This document shows, piece after piece, positions 36,844-46,071 of a stretch of 64,000 nucleotides of DNA (within the stretch, counting starts at the first letter, position 1; every line of letters begins with the position of its first letter). The translations under genes were made by a program, and so were the position numbers. The DNA is taken from the NCBI RefSeq assembly GCF_030718205.1, contig NZ_JAUZQF010000005.1, positions 248,001 to 312,000 of the forward strand, in the 5' to 3' direction. The notes under the pieces are model-generated. The model was not told the DNA's origin. It made no database searches and saw nothing but the letters and a program-made list of their open reading frames with translations. The stretch comes from Nonomuraea turcica (GTDB lineage: Bacteria; Actinomycetota; Actinomycetes; Streptosporangiales; Streptosporangiaceae).

Positions 36844-37770
36844 TCAGAGCGTGCCGAGGGCGGCGGCGAAGTAGTCGAGCGAGGCGTCCACCTCGCGGAG
36901 GGACGGGGTGCGGTTGAGGTGCCCGTGTGGCATTCCGCGTGCCAGGAACGTGCTCACCGGGACGCCGGCTTCGCAGAGCTGGCGCTGGAGGAGTTCGCCG
37001 GACGCTCGGAGGTCGTCGTACTCGGACAGCAGGATGTGGGTGGCCGGCAGGCCGTCGAGGCGGGCGGCGCCGGGGAGCGCGTCGGGCGGCAGGTCGCTGA
37101 TCCGGCCCACGTAGGTGCGGACCATGCCTTCGATCGCCGCCGTGGGGAAACGCATGAACGGGGGCAACGTGGCCATCTCGGCGGTGGTCGCGTCGTCCAG
37201 GGCAGGGTTGGGGTAGTGCGCGAAGGGATAGGCCAGGAGGAGCAGGTCCGCCGACCTCCGGTCGCGGGCGCGCAGGGCGGTCGCGAGGGCGAGGGCCGCT
37301 CCCGCGCTGGCGCCGCCCAGCGCGGCGCGCCCGCCTGGCATGGCCTCCGCCGTGAGCCAGCGCCAGGCCGCGTCGACGTCGTCCAGCGGTACGGGGTAAC
37401 GCACCCCGTTCTGGGCCAGCCGGTAGCCGACCGAGGCGACGAAGGCGCCGGCCCGGGCGGCCAGTTCGGCGCTCACGACGTGGGCCTCGGGCATCTCCAG
37501 GTCGCCGCCGGAAAAGCCGCCGCCGTGCGCCCATAGCAGGGCGAGGGTCGCAGACGTGTCCCGCGGCCGGTACGTGCGGATGGGGATGTCGCCGTGCGGG
37601 CCGGCGATCAAGAGATCCTCGACCACCACGTCCGGGGGCAGGGTCCACTCCGCCGGATCCCGCAGGTAGTCGGTCATCTTCCGCTGGGCCGCCGGGTCGG
37701 TCGCAAGGTCCTCCCGGGACAGGCCACGCACCGAAGCCAGCTTGTCGGCGAGGTAGGGGTCGAACGGCAT
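36844..37770 (-). CDS. HSL-type alpha/beta hydrolase (esterase)
   Basis: 308 residues from ATG 37770 (GAAGAAGGG just upstream). HGGGFSGGD is the oxyanion motif; the nucleophile Ser is in LGGASAGAALALA; Asp in LLSEYDDLRASGE and His in GMPHGHLNRT complete the triad. It belongs to the hormone-sensitive-lipase family IV, which cleaves short acyl esters. It stands alone on the minus strand. Confidence 0.92.
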   Translation of the reverse strand: MPFDPYLADKLASVRGLSREDLATDPAAQRKMTDYLRDPAEWTLPPDVVVEDLLIAGPHGDIPIRTYRPRDTSATLALLWAHGGGFSGGDLEMPEAHVVSAELAARAGAFVASVGYRLAQNGVRYPVPLDDVDAAWRWLTAEAMPGGRAALGGASAGAALALATALRARDRRSADLLLLAYPFAHYPNPALDDATTAEMATLPPFMRFPTAAIEGMVRTYVGRISDLPPDALPGAARLDGLPATHILLSEYDDLRASGELLQRQLCEAGVPVSTFLARGMPHGHLNRTPSLREVDASLDYFAAALGTL

Positions 37771-37839
37771 GGCCCTTCTTCTATCGTGCGCCGGAATCAC
37801 GCTCGCGTGCGGGGTGGGCCGGGATTCCCAGCGGGATGA

Positions 37840-38040
37840 TCACGTGGTCCACGAGGCGCCGGCGGCCAGCTCGCCCCTGGCGCGCGCCCGCTCGAACACG
37901 CTCGTCACCGCCGCACGTCGCGAGGCGATGAAGTGCTCCTCCATCGCGGTGGCGAGGAGGGGGTTGCGGCGCAGCTCGCCCCGCAGGCCGGCGATGACGC
38001 CCCCGAGCCCGGTGAGCTCGTGCAGCAGCTGCCCATTGAC
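37840..38040 (-). pseudogene. TetR C-terminal domain remnant
   Basis: The minus-strand frame reads LRGELRRNPLLATAMEEHFI and ASRRAAVTSVFERARARGEL before stopping at 37840. This is the typical end of TetR ligand domains (LRRNP.LA.A..E.FIA.RR.AV..V.ERA.ARGEL). The other frame continues RLVDHVIIPLGIPAHP to 37783, so a frameshift broke the tail. The HTH half is missing upstream. A dead repressor gene beside the esterase it may once have controlled. Confidence 0.6.
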
Positions 38041-38065
38041 GCTCCGCTATCCACATACGTACGCT

Positions 38066-38083
38066 TTTCCGTAATTCCGGAAA
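38066..38083. promoter_or_regulatory. Operator-like inverted repeat before the HTH gene
   Basis: TTTCCG-TAATTC-CGGAAA is a perfect 6+6 inverted repeat in an AT-rich pocket, 16 bp before the GTG at 38099. Likely binding site of the downstream winged-helix regulator. Confidence 0.45.
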
Positions 38084-38098
38084 GACGAGAGGTGTGCA

Positions 38099-38671
38099 GT
38101 GGAGGAGCGTCTGGCCGCGCTGGAGCGGCGGATGGATCAACTGGAGCAGCAGGCGGCGCCCGCCGGCACGCCCGACCTCGGACGGCGGGGCGTGGGGTCG
38201 GCGGCGCTGGACCTGGTGCACCACTATCGGAACCAGGCCGCGGAAGGCGGCACTGGGGGCACGGTGGCGTACGGCGGGGCGGCGTTCATCTGCGGGTTCG
38301 AGTTCCTGTGGACCGGCGAGCACCAGGTCGACGACCTGATGGCGGCCGACTGGACGGCCGCGGCGGCGACGCTGGAGTCGATGGGCAGCCCGGCCAGGCT
38401 GGCGCTGCTCGCCGCGCTCGCCGGCGGGCCGCGCGGGCGGGCCGAGCTGCAGGACGCGCTGGGCGCCGAGAGCTCGACCGGGCACCTGTACCACCACCTG
38501 CGCGAGCTGCAGCGGGGCGGGTTGATCCGGCAGCCGCGGCGCGGCACGTACGAGATCGTGGGGCGAGCCCTCATCCCGCTCCTCGCCATCCTGTCCGCCG
38601 CCCTCGACGTCGGCCCCGGCTCGCCGGGGGTCGACGACCCCGCCCCACCGTCCGAGACGGAGCCGGAATGA
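38099..38671 (+). CDS. ArsR-like winged-helix regulator
   Basis: 190 residues from GTG 38099, GAGAGG 6 nt upstream. The N terminus is a short coiled coil (MEERLAALERRMDQLEQQ). Winged helix at about 95-160: LESMGSPARLALLAALAGGP, ELQDALGAESSTGHLYHHLR, ELQRGGLIRQPRRGTYEIVG. Overlaps the aspartyl-protease-like gene by ATGA, so the two form an operon; the regulator may control the protease-like partner. Confidence 0.85.
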   Translation: MEERLAALERRMDQLEQQAAPAGTPDLGRRGVGSAALDLVHHYRNQAAEGGTGGTVAYGGAAFICGFEFLWTGEHQVDDLMAADWTAAAATLESMGSPARLALLAALAGGPRGRAELQDALGAESSTGHLYHHLRELQRGGLIRQPRRGTYEIVGRALIPLLAILSAALDVGPGSPGVDDPAPPSETEPE

Positions 38672-39789
38672 TCACGCCACGGCACCGCACGGCGTGGCGG
38701 GCCTGGCGATCGGGGGACGTGGACGAGGCCGCCCGCCTGGCGCGACCGCACCGTGGCGCCGAGCGGTTACTCGTCCTGGCCGACCTGGTGCGCGGGCGGT
38801 TCGAGCAGGGGCTGGCCCGCTACCAGGCGCTCCGGCGCCCGCCGCGTGCGCTGGACATGCCGGTGGCGCACGCCTGGGTACACCTGGACCGGGTGGACAA
38901 GGCGTGCGAGCACTTATGCCGCCGGCGCCGCCGCCTTCCGCCCGGTCTGGCGCTGCGGCGCGACCACCCGATGACGGTCAAGGTGCACGGGCCCGTCACG
39001 CTGCCGTTCGCCGACCATCCGCTGGCGCCGTACCTGCCGGCCCTCGAGGGCACGCTGAACGGGCGCCATGCGCTCATCCACCTGGACACCGGAGGCGCGT
39101 TCCTGGTGATGGGCCTGGAGCGGGCGGCGGCGATGGGCGTCGAGGCCGTACCGGCCGGCCGCCGTTTCCACGGCGTCACCCGCACGCCGGTCCGCACCGG
39201 CCTCGTCCGGGAGCTGGACCTCGGGGGCGTGGCGCTGACGAACGTGCCGGTGGACGTCCTCCCCACGCTGACCGGACCCCAGGACATCGTGATCATGGGG
39301 ACCTGCCTGCTGCGGCACTTTCTGCCCACCATCGACGTTCCGGCCGGTCATCTCCTCCTGGCCCCGCGCGGGCACCACCCTCCGCCGGACGGCGTCCGGG
39401 TGCCGTTCTGCCTCTGGGCCGACCACTTCATGTTCGCGAAGGGCGGCCACGGCCCGCGAGATCTCACCTTCTTCGTCGACTCCGGCCTGGTGCACCTGAT
39501 CGAGGACGACGGCAGGATCAGGCAGGCTGCCGTGCTGGCGACCAGGTCCCAGTACCGCACCTGGGGCATCCCCCGTGCCGATCTCGCGGCCACCCACCTC
39601 ACGGCACCGCACCCGCTGCGCCTGGGACCGCTGGAGCAGACGGCGCACCTTCTGTCCGTCGCGCCGGGCAGGACCGCGCCGTGGTCCGACTTCGGCGGCG
39701 TCAGGATCGACGGGCTGATCTCGCAGGCCTTCCTCTCCGAGTACGCCTGGACGCTGGACTTCGACCGCCAGGAATACACCTTCCAATAG
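38668..39789 (+). CDS. Protein with two aspartyl-protease (DTG/DSG) motifs
   Basis: 373 residues. After a ~100-residue helical N terminus there are two retropepsin-like halves. The first has HLDTGGAFLVMGLERA (Asp140) with hydrophobic-hydrophobic-Gly in VIMGTCLLRHF; the second has FFVDSGLVHLIEDDG (Asp271). Two motifs in one chain recall pepsin, where both halves share one active site. No signal peptide or membrane helix is visible, so it would act in the cytoplasm. Coupled to the HTH regulator. Function unknown. Confidence 0.75.
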   Translation: MITPRHRTAWRAWRSGDVDEAARLARPHRGAERLLVLADLVRGRFEQGLARYQALRRPPRALDMPVAHAWVHLDRVDKACEHLCRRRRRLPPGLALRRDHPMTVKVHGPVTLPFADHPLAPYLPALEGTLNGRHALIHLDTGGAFLVMGLERAAAMGVEAVPAGRRFHGVTRTPVRTGLVRELDLGGVALTNVPVDVLPTLTGPQDIVIMGTCLLRHFLPTIDVPAGHLLLAPRGHHPPPDGVRVPFCLWADHFMFAKGGHGPRDLTFFVDSGLVHLIEDDGRIRQAAVLATRSQYRTWGIPRADLAATHLTAPHPLRLGPLEQTAHLLSVAPGRTAPWSDFGGVRIDGLISQAFLSEYAWTLDFDRQEYTFQ

Positions 39790-39820
39790 CTCCGATCGAA
39801 CTCTTTTTCGAGTACGCTTG

Positions 39821-41041
39821 ATGACCATGTCGCGCCCCCTGACGCTCAGCCTCACGTCCGCAAGGCGGCTGGCCGTGACCTGCCAGCACCTGGCCGGTCC
39901 CCGCCCAGGCAATGACCTCGACGGCCTGCGGCAGGTGCTGCGGACGTTGCGGTGCCTGCAGCTCGACCCGGTCAACGTGGTGGCACGCAGTCACCTGCTG
40001 GTGCTCTGGAGCAGGGTCGGCGGCTACGATCCGGACGACGTGGACGTGCTGCTGTGGCGCGAGCGCTGGTTGTTCGAATACTGGGCGCACGCCGCGTCGA
40101 TCGTGCTGGCCGAGGACTACCCCATCCACCAGGTGATGATGCGCGTCTATCCGGCAGGCGAGTCCCGCTACGCGCAGCAGGTCCGCGACTGGCTGGCGGC
40201 GAACGACGCCTTACGGCAGCACGTCCTCGACCGGCTGCGGGAGAAGGGTCCGCTGCCGGTCGGCGGGTTCGACGACCTCGCGGCCGTCGCGTGGCGGTCG
40301 AGCGGGTGGACCCATGGCCGCAACGTCGAGCGGATGCTGGACTTCCTGTGGTTCCAGGGCCACGTCATGGTGGCGGGCCGGGAGGGACGCACCCGCCTGT
40401 GGGACCTGCCCGAGCGCGGGCTGCCGCAGTGGGCCGAACTGGAGCCGTTGCCGCGGGAGGAGGCGGTGACGCGGGCGGCCGAGCACGCGCTGCGCGCGCT
40501 CGGCGTGGCCCGCGCGGCCGACATCGAGCGGCATTTCATCCGCTCCCGCTATCCCGGCCTCTCCGAGGTGCTGAGCGATCTGGAGGCGTCGGGGCGGGTC
40601 GTGCCCGCCGAGGTCGAGGGCGGCGACGAGCGGTGGTACGTGCACCGCGACGTGCTCGGCCTGCTGGAGCGCGACTGGAAGCCGCGCACCACGCTGCTGT
40701 CGCCGTTCGACAACCTCATCTGCGACCGGGAGCGGACCGAGCGCCTGTGGGGGTTCGTGTTCCGGACGGAGATGTACGTGCCCAAGGCCAAGCGGCAGTA
40801 CGGGCACTACATCATGCCGATCCTGCACGGCGACCGGCTGGTGGGCAGGCTGGTGCCGCGTCTGGACCGGCGCCGGGCGCGGCTGGAGATCGAAGGGTTG
40901 TTCCCCGAGCCGGGCACGTCCGCGGACACGGCGACCGCCGTGGGGCGGGCGGTCGCCGAGCTGGCCACCTTCGCCAGGGCCCGCGAGATCGCCTACGGGG
41001 ACAAGGTGCCGGACCCGTGGCGAGCCGCCCTGTCGCCCTGA
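39821..41041 (+). CDS. YcaQ/AlkX-like winged-helix DNA glycosylase family protein
   Basis: 406 residues (ATG 39827 is also possible). HTH_42 family: LTSARRLAVTCQHLAG, then CLQLDPVNVVARSHLLVLWS, containing the QxD motif used by interstrand-crosslink glycosylases, and RERWLFEYWAHAASIVLAED, followed by LLSPFDNLICDRERTERLWG and YVPKAKRQYGHYIMPILHGD. Family members (E. coli YcaQ, Streptomyces AlkZ) unhook alkylated DNA crosslinks; AlkZ-type self-resistance proteins occur beside genotoxin clusters. No such cluster is visible here. Confidence 0.88.
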   Translation: MTMSRPLTLSLTSARRLAVTCQHLAGPRPGNDLDGLRQVLRTLRCLQLDPVNVVARSHLLVLWSRVGGYDPDDVDVLLWRERWLFEYWAHAASIVLAEDYPIHQVMMRVYPAGESRYAQQVRDWLAANDALRQHVLDRLREKGPLPVGGFDDLAAVAWRSSGWTHGRNVERMLDFLWFQGHVMVAGREGRTRLWDLPERGLPQWAELEPLPREEAVTRAAEHALRALGVARAADIERHFIRSRYPGLSEVLSDLEASGRVVPAEVEGGDERWYVHRDVLGLLERDWKPRTTLLSPFDNLICDRERTERLWGFVFRTEMYVPKAKRQYGHYIMPILHGDRLVGRLVPRLDRRRARLEIEGLFPEPGTSADTATAVGRAVAELATFARAREIAYGDKVPDPWRAALSP

Positions 41042-41046
41042 CGTGC

Positions 41047-42318
41047 TCAGTTTCCTTGCTTGTGCGTGCTCCAATACTCATCGGCGGCGGCCTGGATGTC
41101 GGCGAGGACCTTCTCGTAGGTGTCGGGCTTGGCGACGAACCCGCTGAAGCCGTCGAGCGCGGCGGTGAGCACGGGTGGCGGCGTGGCCTCGAAATACCGG
41201 TTGACCAGCCGATACTCGCCACTGCCCGCGGCCTTGCCGACCTCCGCGATGGCCTGGTCGGCGACGGCGACCTTGGGGTTGGCCGAGACGTCTCCCCTGG
41301 CGGTGGCCCACTTCTCCTGAGCGCCGGCCCCCACCCACCACTTGAGGTATTTCATGCTGGCCGCGGGATCGGGCGCCTTGGCCAGCGAGCACAGCGGGCC
41401 GCTCTCGAAGATCATCGAGGTCTTGGGGAGGGACGCGTTGACGTTCGGGATCACGAAGAAGCCGTAGTCGGTGCCCGGCTTCATGCCGCGCTGGGTCATG
41501 CTCGTGTTGAACCACGTCCCGAACGACACCATCGCCGCCTTGCCGGTCTTGAGCACGTCGCCGGGGTCGGTCTTGTCACCGGGGTTGTTGAAGTAGCCGG
41601 CGTCGATCATCGACTTCCAGCGTTTCATCACCTCCACCACGCCGGGATCGGTGTACTTGGCCTGGCCGGTGGACAGGCGGTCGTACAGGTCGGGGTCGGT
41701 GCCGGCGAGGAGCTGCTCGAACCAGACGAAGGAGAACAACACGGAGGTGTGGTAGAAGGCGGGCACGCCGTTCTTCTTCAGCGTGCCGGCGATCTGGATC
41801 AGCTCGTCCCAGGTCGCAGGCGGCTTCAGCCCGTGCTCGTCGAAGAGCTTCTTGTTGTAGAACATGCCCCAGTAGGCCGCGTTCAACGGCACGCAATACT
41901 GCTTGCCGCCGATGGTGTAGTAGGGGGCCAGATCGGCCGAGAGGTCGCCGTTCTTGATGGCCTCCTGCCAGATAGCGGTCGTGTCCGCCACCTGCTTCTG
42001 GGCGACGATCTCCGCCAGCCGCCCGCCCGTCGTCCAGGTGAACAGGTCGGGTTTCACGCTCGTGCGGAAGGACGCCTTGATGAACGCCTGGTACGTCGGC
42101 TCGTCGGTGTAACCGACCGACTTCATCGACAGGCCGATCTGCTGTTTGGACAGGACGCCCATCTCGTCGAAGTATTTGCTCCAGGCGCCCTTGTCGTTGT
42201 AGAGCTTCAGCTCGGTCTTGCCGGGCTGCTGCTGCCCGGCGGTGTCGCCGGAGGAGCCGCAGCCGGCGAGTAAGAGGGAAGTGACGGCGGCGATGAGCAC
42301 TGGACGCGACCGGATCAT
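41047..42318 (-). CDS. Orphan sugar ABC substrate-binding lipoprotein
   Basis: 423 residues from ATG 42318 with AGGAGGG upstream. Lipoprotein signal MIRSRPVLIAAVTSLLLAGC with Cys20. Family 1 solute-binding fold: FDEMGVLSKQQIGLSMKSVG, FTWTTGGRLAEIVAQKQ, LNAAYWGMFYNKKLFDEHG. No permease or ATPase genes accompany it. It follows an AraC regulator on the same strand, with a short gap containing CAAGT...ACTTG (42376-42394), a possible regulatory repeat. Confidence 0.9.
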   Translation of the reverse strand: MIRSRPVLIAAVTSLLLAGCGSSGDTAGQQQPGKTELKLYNDKGAWSKYFDEMGVLSKQQIGLSMKSVGYTDEPTYQAFIKASFRTSVKPDLFTWTTGGRLAEIVAQKQVADTTAIWQEAIKNGDLSADLAPYYTIGGKQYCVPLNAAYWGMFYNKKLFDEHGLKPPATWDELIQIAGTLKKNGVPAFYHTSVLFSFVWFEQLLAGTDPDLYDRLSTGQAKYTDPGVVEVMKRWKSMIDAGYFNNPGDKTDPGDVLKTGKAAMVSFGTWFNTSMTQRGMKPGTDYGFFVIPNVNASLPKTSMIFESGPLCSLAKAPDPAASMKYLKWWVGAGAQEKWATARGDVSANPKVAVADQAIAEVGKAAGSGEYRLVNRYFEATPPPVLTAALDGFSGFVAKPDTYEKVLADIQAAADEYWSTHKQGN

Positions 42319-42383
42319 GCCCGGCCCTCCTGTTTCACTTGTGGTCCTGGCTGGAGATGAAAACGGGCCCGAGTGCAAGTCAT

Positions 42384-43259
42384 CTAATCACTTGATATCT
42401 TGGGCGTCCATAGCCCCGGGACCACAGCCCGCCTCGTGGTTTCCCGGTAGTCCCGGGGCGCCATGCCGTAGGCGCGTTGAAAGAGCCTCCCGAAGTACGA
42501 CTGGCCGGAGAAGCCGCACCGGTGCGCGATCCCGCCGATGCTCTCCGTGGTCGTGGTCAGCAGCAGCGCGGCGTGCTCCAGCCGCCGCCTGGCCACGAAC
42601 GCGACGGGCGTGCAGCCGTAGTGCGTGCGCATGGAGCGGGCGAGGTGTCCCGAGCTCACAGCGGCCAGGGTGAGCAGCCGGGGAAGCCCTTCGCGCAGGT
42701 TCTCCTCCCGGCTCATCGCGACGCAGGCCGACACCAGCCAGCCGGGCCGCCGGTCCACGGCCGTGCCGTCCGCGCGCTCCAGCAGCGGGACGACCGCCGT
42801 CCAGAGCCGCACCAGGTCGAGCACGCGCGGCACCCCGGAATAGGCGCCCAGCACGCGGGCGAACTCAGCTGCGACCGGCCCCTCCAGCTCGGCGCGCGCC
42901 GCCGGTGGCTGCTCGCGCCGGTCCCAGTCCGCCGTGCCGGCCAGCCCGGCGAGGTCGGCGAAGGCCCGCCAGCGCTCGCTCGGGAAGGCGATGTTGACGA
43001 ACCGCAGGCCCGTTGCGGTCGTGGCGGCGAACTCGTGCCGGTCGTGCGGCCGTACCAGCACCACGTCACCGGCACGCAGCGGCATCTCGGTGTCGCCGAG
43101 GCGCTGGGTGCCCTCCCCCGCCGTCACGAACACCAGCTCATGGAAATCGGCGTGCGTGTGCGGCTCGGGCCGGTCGCGGCGGCCGCCGGTCACCGGCACC
43201 AGGGCCGCGTGGTACGGCAGCCCGGCCGCGAATTCGACCCACCGCAGGATCGTCGGCAT
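42384..43259 (-). CDS. AraC-family regulator
   Basis: 291 residues. N-terminal cupin sensor (HTHADFHELVFVTAGEGTQR, GDVVLVRPHDRHEF) and C-terminal double HTH (LTLAAVSSGHLARSMRTHYG ... SIGGIAHRCGFSGQSYFGRL). It is divergent from the PhyH dioxygenase gene at 43356 and precedes the orphan binding-protein gene, so it may control both. Usual ligands are sugars; here unknown. Confidence 0.9.
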   Translation of the reverse strand: MPTILRWVEFAAGLPYHAALVPVTGGRRDRPEPHTHADFHELVFVTAGEGTQRLGDTEMPLRAGDVVLVRPHDRHEFAATTATGLRFVNIAFPSERWRAFADLAGLAGTADWDRREQPPAARAELEGPVAAEFARVLGAYSGVPRVLDLVRLWTAVVPLLERADGTAVDRRPGWLVSACVAMSREENLREGLPRLLTLAAVSSGHLARSMRTHYGCTPVAFVARRRLEHAALLLTTTTESIGGIAHRCGFSGQSYFGRLFQRAYGMAPRDYRETTRRAVVPGLWTPKISSD

Positions 43260-43355
43260 GTCAGGAAATTAATAGTTATGGAGCGGCGAATACTAGTAAC
43301 TCGGGCCGCAGCCACCGAAGAATCCGGATCGACGCCCTTCCCTGCAGAGGAGTAC

Positions 43356-44135
43356 ATGGTGATCACGGAAGTCGACCGGATCCTCCAGGACTACGACCGC
43401 GACGGCTACACGATCTTCCGGAACGTCCTCGACCGCGACCTGGTCGCCGGGGCGAGCGACCACGTCGCCTGGCTCCAGGCCAATCACCCGGACCGGCTCG
43501 GTGAGGACCTGGCCACCGAGCTGGTCGCCGGCGACCCGTTCTGGGTGCGGCTGGTGAGCGACGACCGGCTGCTGGACCTCGCCGAGTTGTTCGTCGGCCC
43601 GGATATCGCCCTGTTCGCCGCGCATTACATCAGCAAGCCGCCCTTCTCCGGCATGCCGGTCCTGTGGCACCAGGATGGGGCGTACTGGCCGCTGGAGCCG
43701 ATGCGGGTGGTCACGCTGTGGCTCGCGGTCGACGAGTCCACGCCGGACAACGGCTGTGTACGGGTGATCCCGGGCTCGCACAAAGAGGACCTGCACGCGC
43801 TGCGGCAGCGCGACGACATCGACAACGTGCTCGGCTCGGAGAGCGCGGTGACGGTGGACGAGTCGCGGGCGGTGGACCTGGTGTTGTCGCCCGGCGACGT
43901 GGAGGTGCACCACCCGAACATCCTGCACGCCTCCAACGCCAACACCTCGCCCAGGCGCCGCTGCGGCCTGACGATCAGGTACATCCCGACCTCCACCCGG
44001 ATCACCAGCGAGCAGCAGCCGTTCGTGTCGGCGCTGCTGCTGCGCGGCGACCCGGGAGTGAACGTCTACCAGCCGCTCCCGAGGTACGTCGAGGGCGAGC
44101 ACATGCCGTTCGCCGGCGCGGAGAAGTGGGCCTGA
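43356..44135 (+). CDS. PhyH-family Fe(II)/2-oxoglutarate dioxygenase
   Basis: 259 residues from ATG 43356, GAGGAG 5 nt upstream. Iron facial triad: WHQDGAYW (H-x-D) and distal His in VHHPNILHAS; 2-oxoglutarate-binding Arg is probably in RRRCGLTIRYIPTS. NGCVRVIPGSHKEDLHALRQ is typical of the phytanoyl-CoA dioxygenase superfamily. It hydroxylates a small molecule not identifiable from sequence. Divergent from the AraC gene across ~95 bp of AT-rich DNA. Confidence 0.9.
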   Translation: MVITEVDRILQDYDRDGYTIFRNVLDRDLVAGASDHVAWLQANHPDRLGEDLATELVAGDPFWVRLVSDDRLLDLAELFVGPDIALFAAHYISKPPFSGMPVLWHQDGAYWPLEPMRVVTLWLAVDESTPDNGCVRVIPGSHKEDLHALRQRDDIDNVLGSESAVTVDESRAVDLVLSPGDVEVHHPNILHASNANTSPRRRCGLTIRYIPTSTRITSEQQPFVSALLLRGDPGVNVYQPLPRYVEGEHMPFAGAEKWA

Positions 44136-44166
44136 CCCGCCGGCGCCTCTCAGCCCACGCCCAGCC

Positions 44167-46071
44167 TCAGGGGTGGCAGTGGCCGCCCCGCGTAGGGGCC
44201 AGGTCGATGGCGGGGTTGCGGTCGAAGAAGCCGGCCGGCTTGAGCGTGAACCCGGTGTACTCGACCGGCATCACGGGAAAGTCCTCAGGCCGGCAGAAGT
44301 GGGTGGTGCCGGCGGTGTACCAGAGCACGAGGTCGGTGTCCACGACCGGCCGGTTCGCCGCCGTCCACGCGGGCAGCCCCGCCCCGCCCGGGTGCTGGTT
44401 GGGGAAGTCCCCGGCCGCCCTGCGCTCCTCGGCGTCGAACGGCGTCACCCAGAGGTGCTTGGTCGCGAACGCCGCCCGCTTGCTGATCGCCGCCTCGTCG
44501 TCGGCGAGCAGCACGGGGCCCACGTGCGTGGGCATCAGCTTGAACGCGACGGGCTCCCCCACGGCGTTCCGCGACCCATGGTTGACGATCTTCCAGTACC
44601 GCCCCTTCTCCGGCGCGGCCATGCGCTGCGCCTCCGCCTCGGTGGCGAGCAGCGTGGACGTGGCGGTGAAGGCGTTGCCGTACGGGTTGTCCGGGCCGGG
44701 CGGGACCCGCGCCGCCTCGACCTCGTACACGGAGTTGCGCGGGCCGTCGAGGCACATGTCCAGCCGGAAGTTGAACAGGTGCTGGTGGTGCGGCCCGGCG
44801 AGGTCGGGCGTCACCAGATTCGCGTACGGGGCCGCCGAGCCCGGGGCGACGGCCTGCGTCTGGATGATGCCGGTGAGCTTGACCTCCGCCTGGATGGTGC
44901 CGTCGAGGAAGAAGTACCAGAAGAAACCGTACTCGTAGTTGCCGACGGTCGCGATGAACGACACGACCAGCCGCCGCGACCGCCGCACCTCGGACGTCGC
45001 GGCCATCATGTCGAAGTGTTTCCAGAGGATGCCGTGGTCCTCCTCGTGCACGCAGATCGCGTTGCGGAGCGTGGCGGGCACGCCGTCCTCGTCCACCATG
45101 ACCGCGTCGAGGTAGACGATCTCGCCGAGGCAGTCACAGCCGAGCTCCAGCGCGTTGGCCATTTTGCCGAGCCCGACGTCGCCGGCGTCGAAGGCGTTCT
45201 TCCACCAGTGGTTCATGCTGGTGGAGCCGTACGGGACGATCATCTCCGACAGGCTCGCCCGGTAGACGACGGGGCGGACGCGCTCGCCTTCGACGTAGCA
45301 GATCTCGTGCAGCACCAGGCCCTCGATGGGGTGCATCGACACCCGGAGCTGCCACGGCCCCCAGCGCAACGCGCCGTCGTCCACGGTGAAGCCGGGGCCG
45401 TCGGGCTGGACGATCTGCAGCGGCGCGAGCTCGCGCGTGCCGGAGTCGTAGCGTCCCGGCGCTCTCGGCACCGGGATGACCTCGCCGTCCTGCAACTCGA
45501 CGACTTCGCCGGTGTCGCGGTCGAGCACGACGACGAGGTTCTCGATCGGGTGCGCGTAGGCGTTGTCGCCCGGCCCGTCCAGCACGTACGCGACGCAGCG
45601 GGCCAGCCTGCGGCCCTCGCCGTCGACCGGCAGCCCGAAGTTGCTGGCCGGCCACGGGTCGATCTGGACGGCGGACATGTCGGTGACGCCGCGCTTGGCG
45701 CAGGCGGCCTGGAACCCGGGGTCGTTGCGGACGGACTCGGCGTTGGCCAGCCACTCCTCCAGCATGATCGGCGGTTGCCCGGCGGCGGCGTGCACGCACG
45801 ACACGAGCGCGCCTTCGGGCAGGCCGATCGTGAGCATGCTGGTCCTGCCGATCTTCTTCTCGTACGTGACGACCGTGACCTCGCGCGGCAGCGGCGTGCC
45901 GTCCCAGCCGAGCACGGCCCGTTTGGCGGGTTCGGCGAGCGCGCAGTAGGCGATGCGCGCCCCCGGGTCCACCGCCCCGGACGCCAGCGCCGCCCGGCAG
46001 GCCACCGCGGCCTCCTCCTCGGTCAGCGGGGCGAGCGGGTGGCGTACGGAGATGTTGCTGATCGTCGTCAC
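44167..46071 (-). CDS. Copper-containing primary amine oxidase
   Basis: 634 residues from GTG 46071, GGAAGGA upstream. TPQ cofactor is formed from Tyr379 in VGNYEYGFFW; copper ligands His429 and His431 in PHHQHLFNF and a third in THFCRPEDFP. The catalytic base Asp is in WKNAFDAGDVGLGKMAN. It oxidises a primary amine to aldehyde with ammonia and hydrogen peroxide. No signal peptide, so cytoplasmic. Last gene of the operon, overlapping the amine permease stop as GTGA, so its substrate is probably imported by that permease. Confidence 0.95.
   Translation of the reverse strand: MTTISNISVRHPLAPLTEEEAAVACRAALASGAVDPGARIAYCALAEPAKRAVLGWDGTPLPREVTVVTYEKKIGRTSMLTIGLPEGALVSCVHAAAGQPPIMLEEWLANAESVRNDPGFQAACAKRGVTDMSAVQIDPWPASNFGLPVDGEGRRLARCVAYVLDGPGDNAYAHPIENLVVVLDRDTGEVVELQDGEVIPVPRAPGRYDSGTRELAPLQIVQPDGPGFTVDDGALRWGPWQLRVSMHPIEGLVLHEICYVEGERVRPVVYRASLSEMIVPYGSTSMNHWWKNAFDAGDVGLGKMANALELGCDCLGEIVYLDAVMVDEDGVPATLRNAICVHEEDHGILWKHFDMMAATSEVRRSRRLVVSFIATVGNYEYGFFWYFFLDGTIQAEVKLTGIIQTQAVAPGSAAPYANLVTPDLAGPHHQHLFNFRLDMCLDGPRNSVYEVEAARVPPGPDNPYGNAFTATSTLLATEAEAQRMAAPEKGRYWKIVNHGSRNAVGEPVAFKLMPTHVGPVLLADDEAAISKRAAFATKHLWVTPFDAEERRAAGDFPNQHPGGAGLPAWTAANRPVVDTDLVLWYTAGTTHFCRPEDFPVMPVEYTGFTLKPAGFFDRNPAIDLAPTRGGHCHP

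Noticed and set aside
39821..41041. YcaQ/AlkZ-like protein as a self-resistance gene of a genotoxin cluster
   Set aside because: No biosynthetic genes surround it; a housekeeping or general repair role is simpler.
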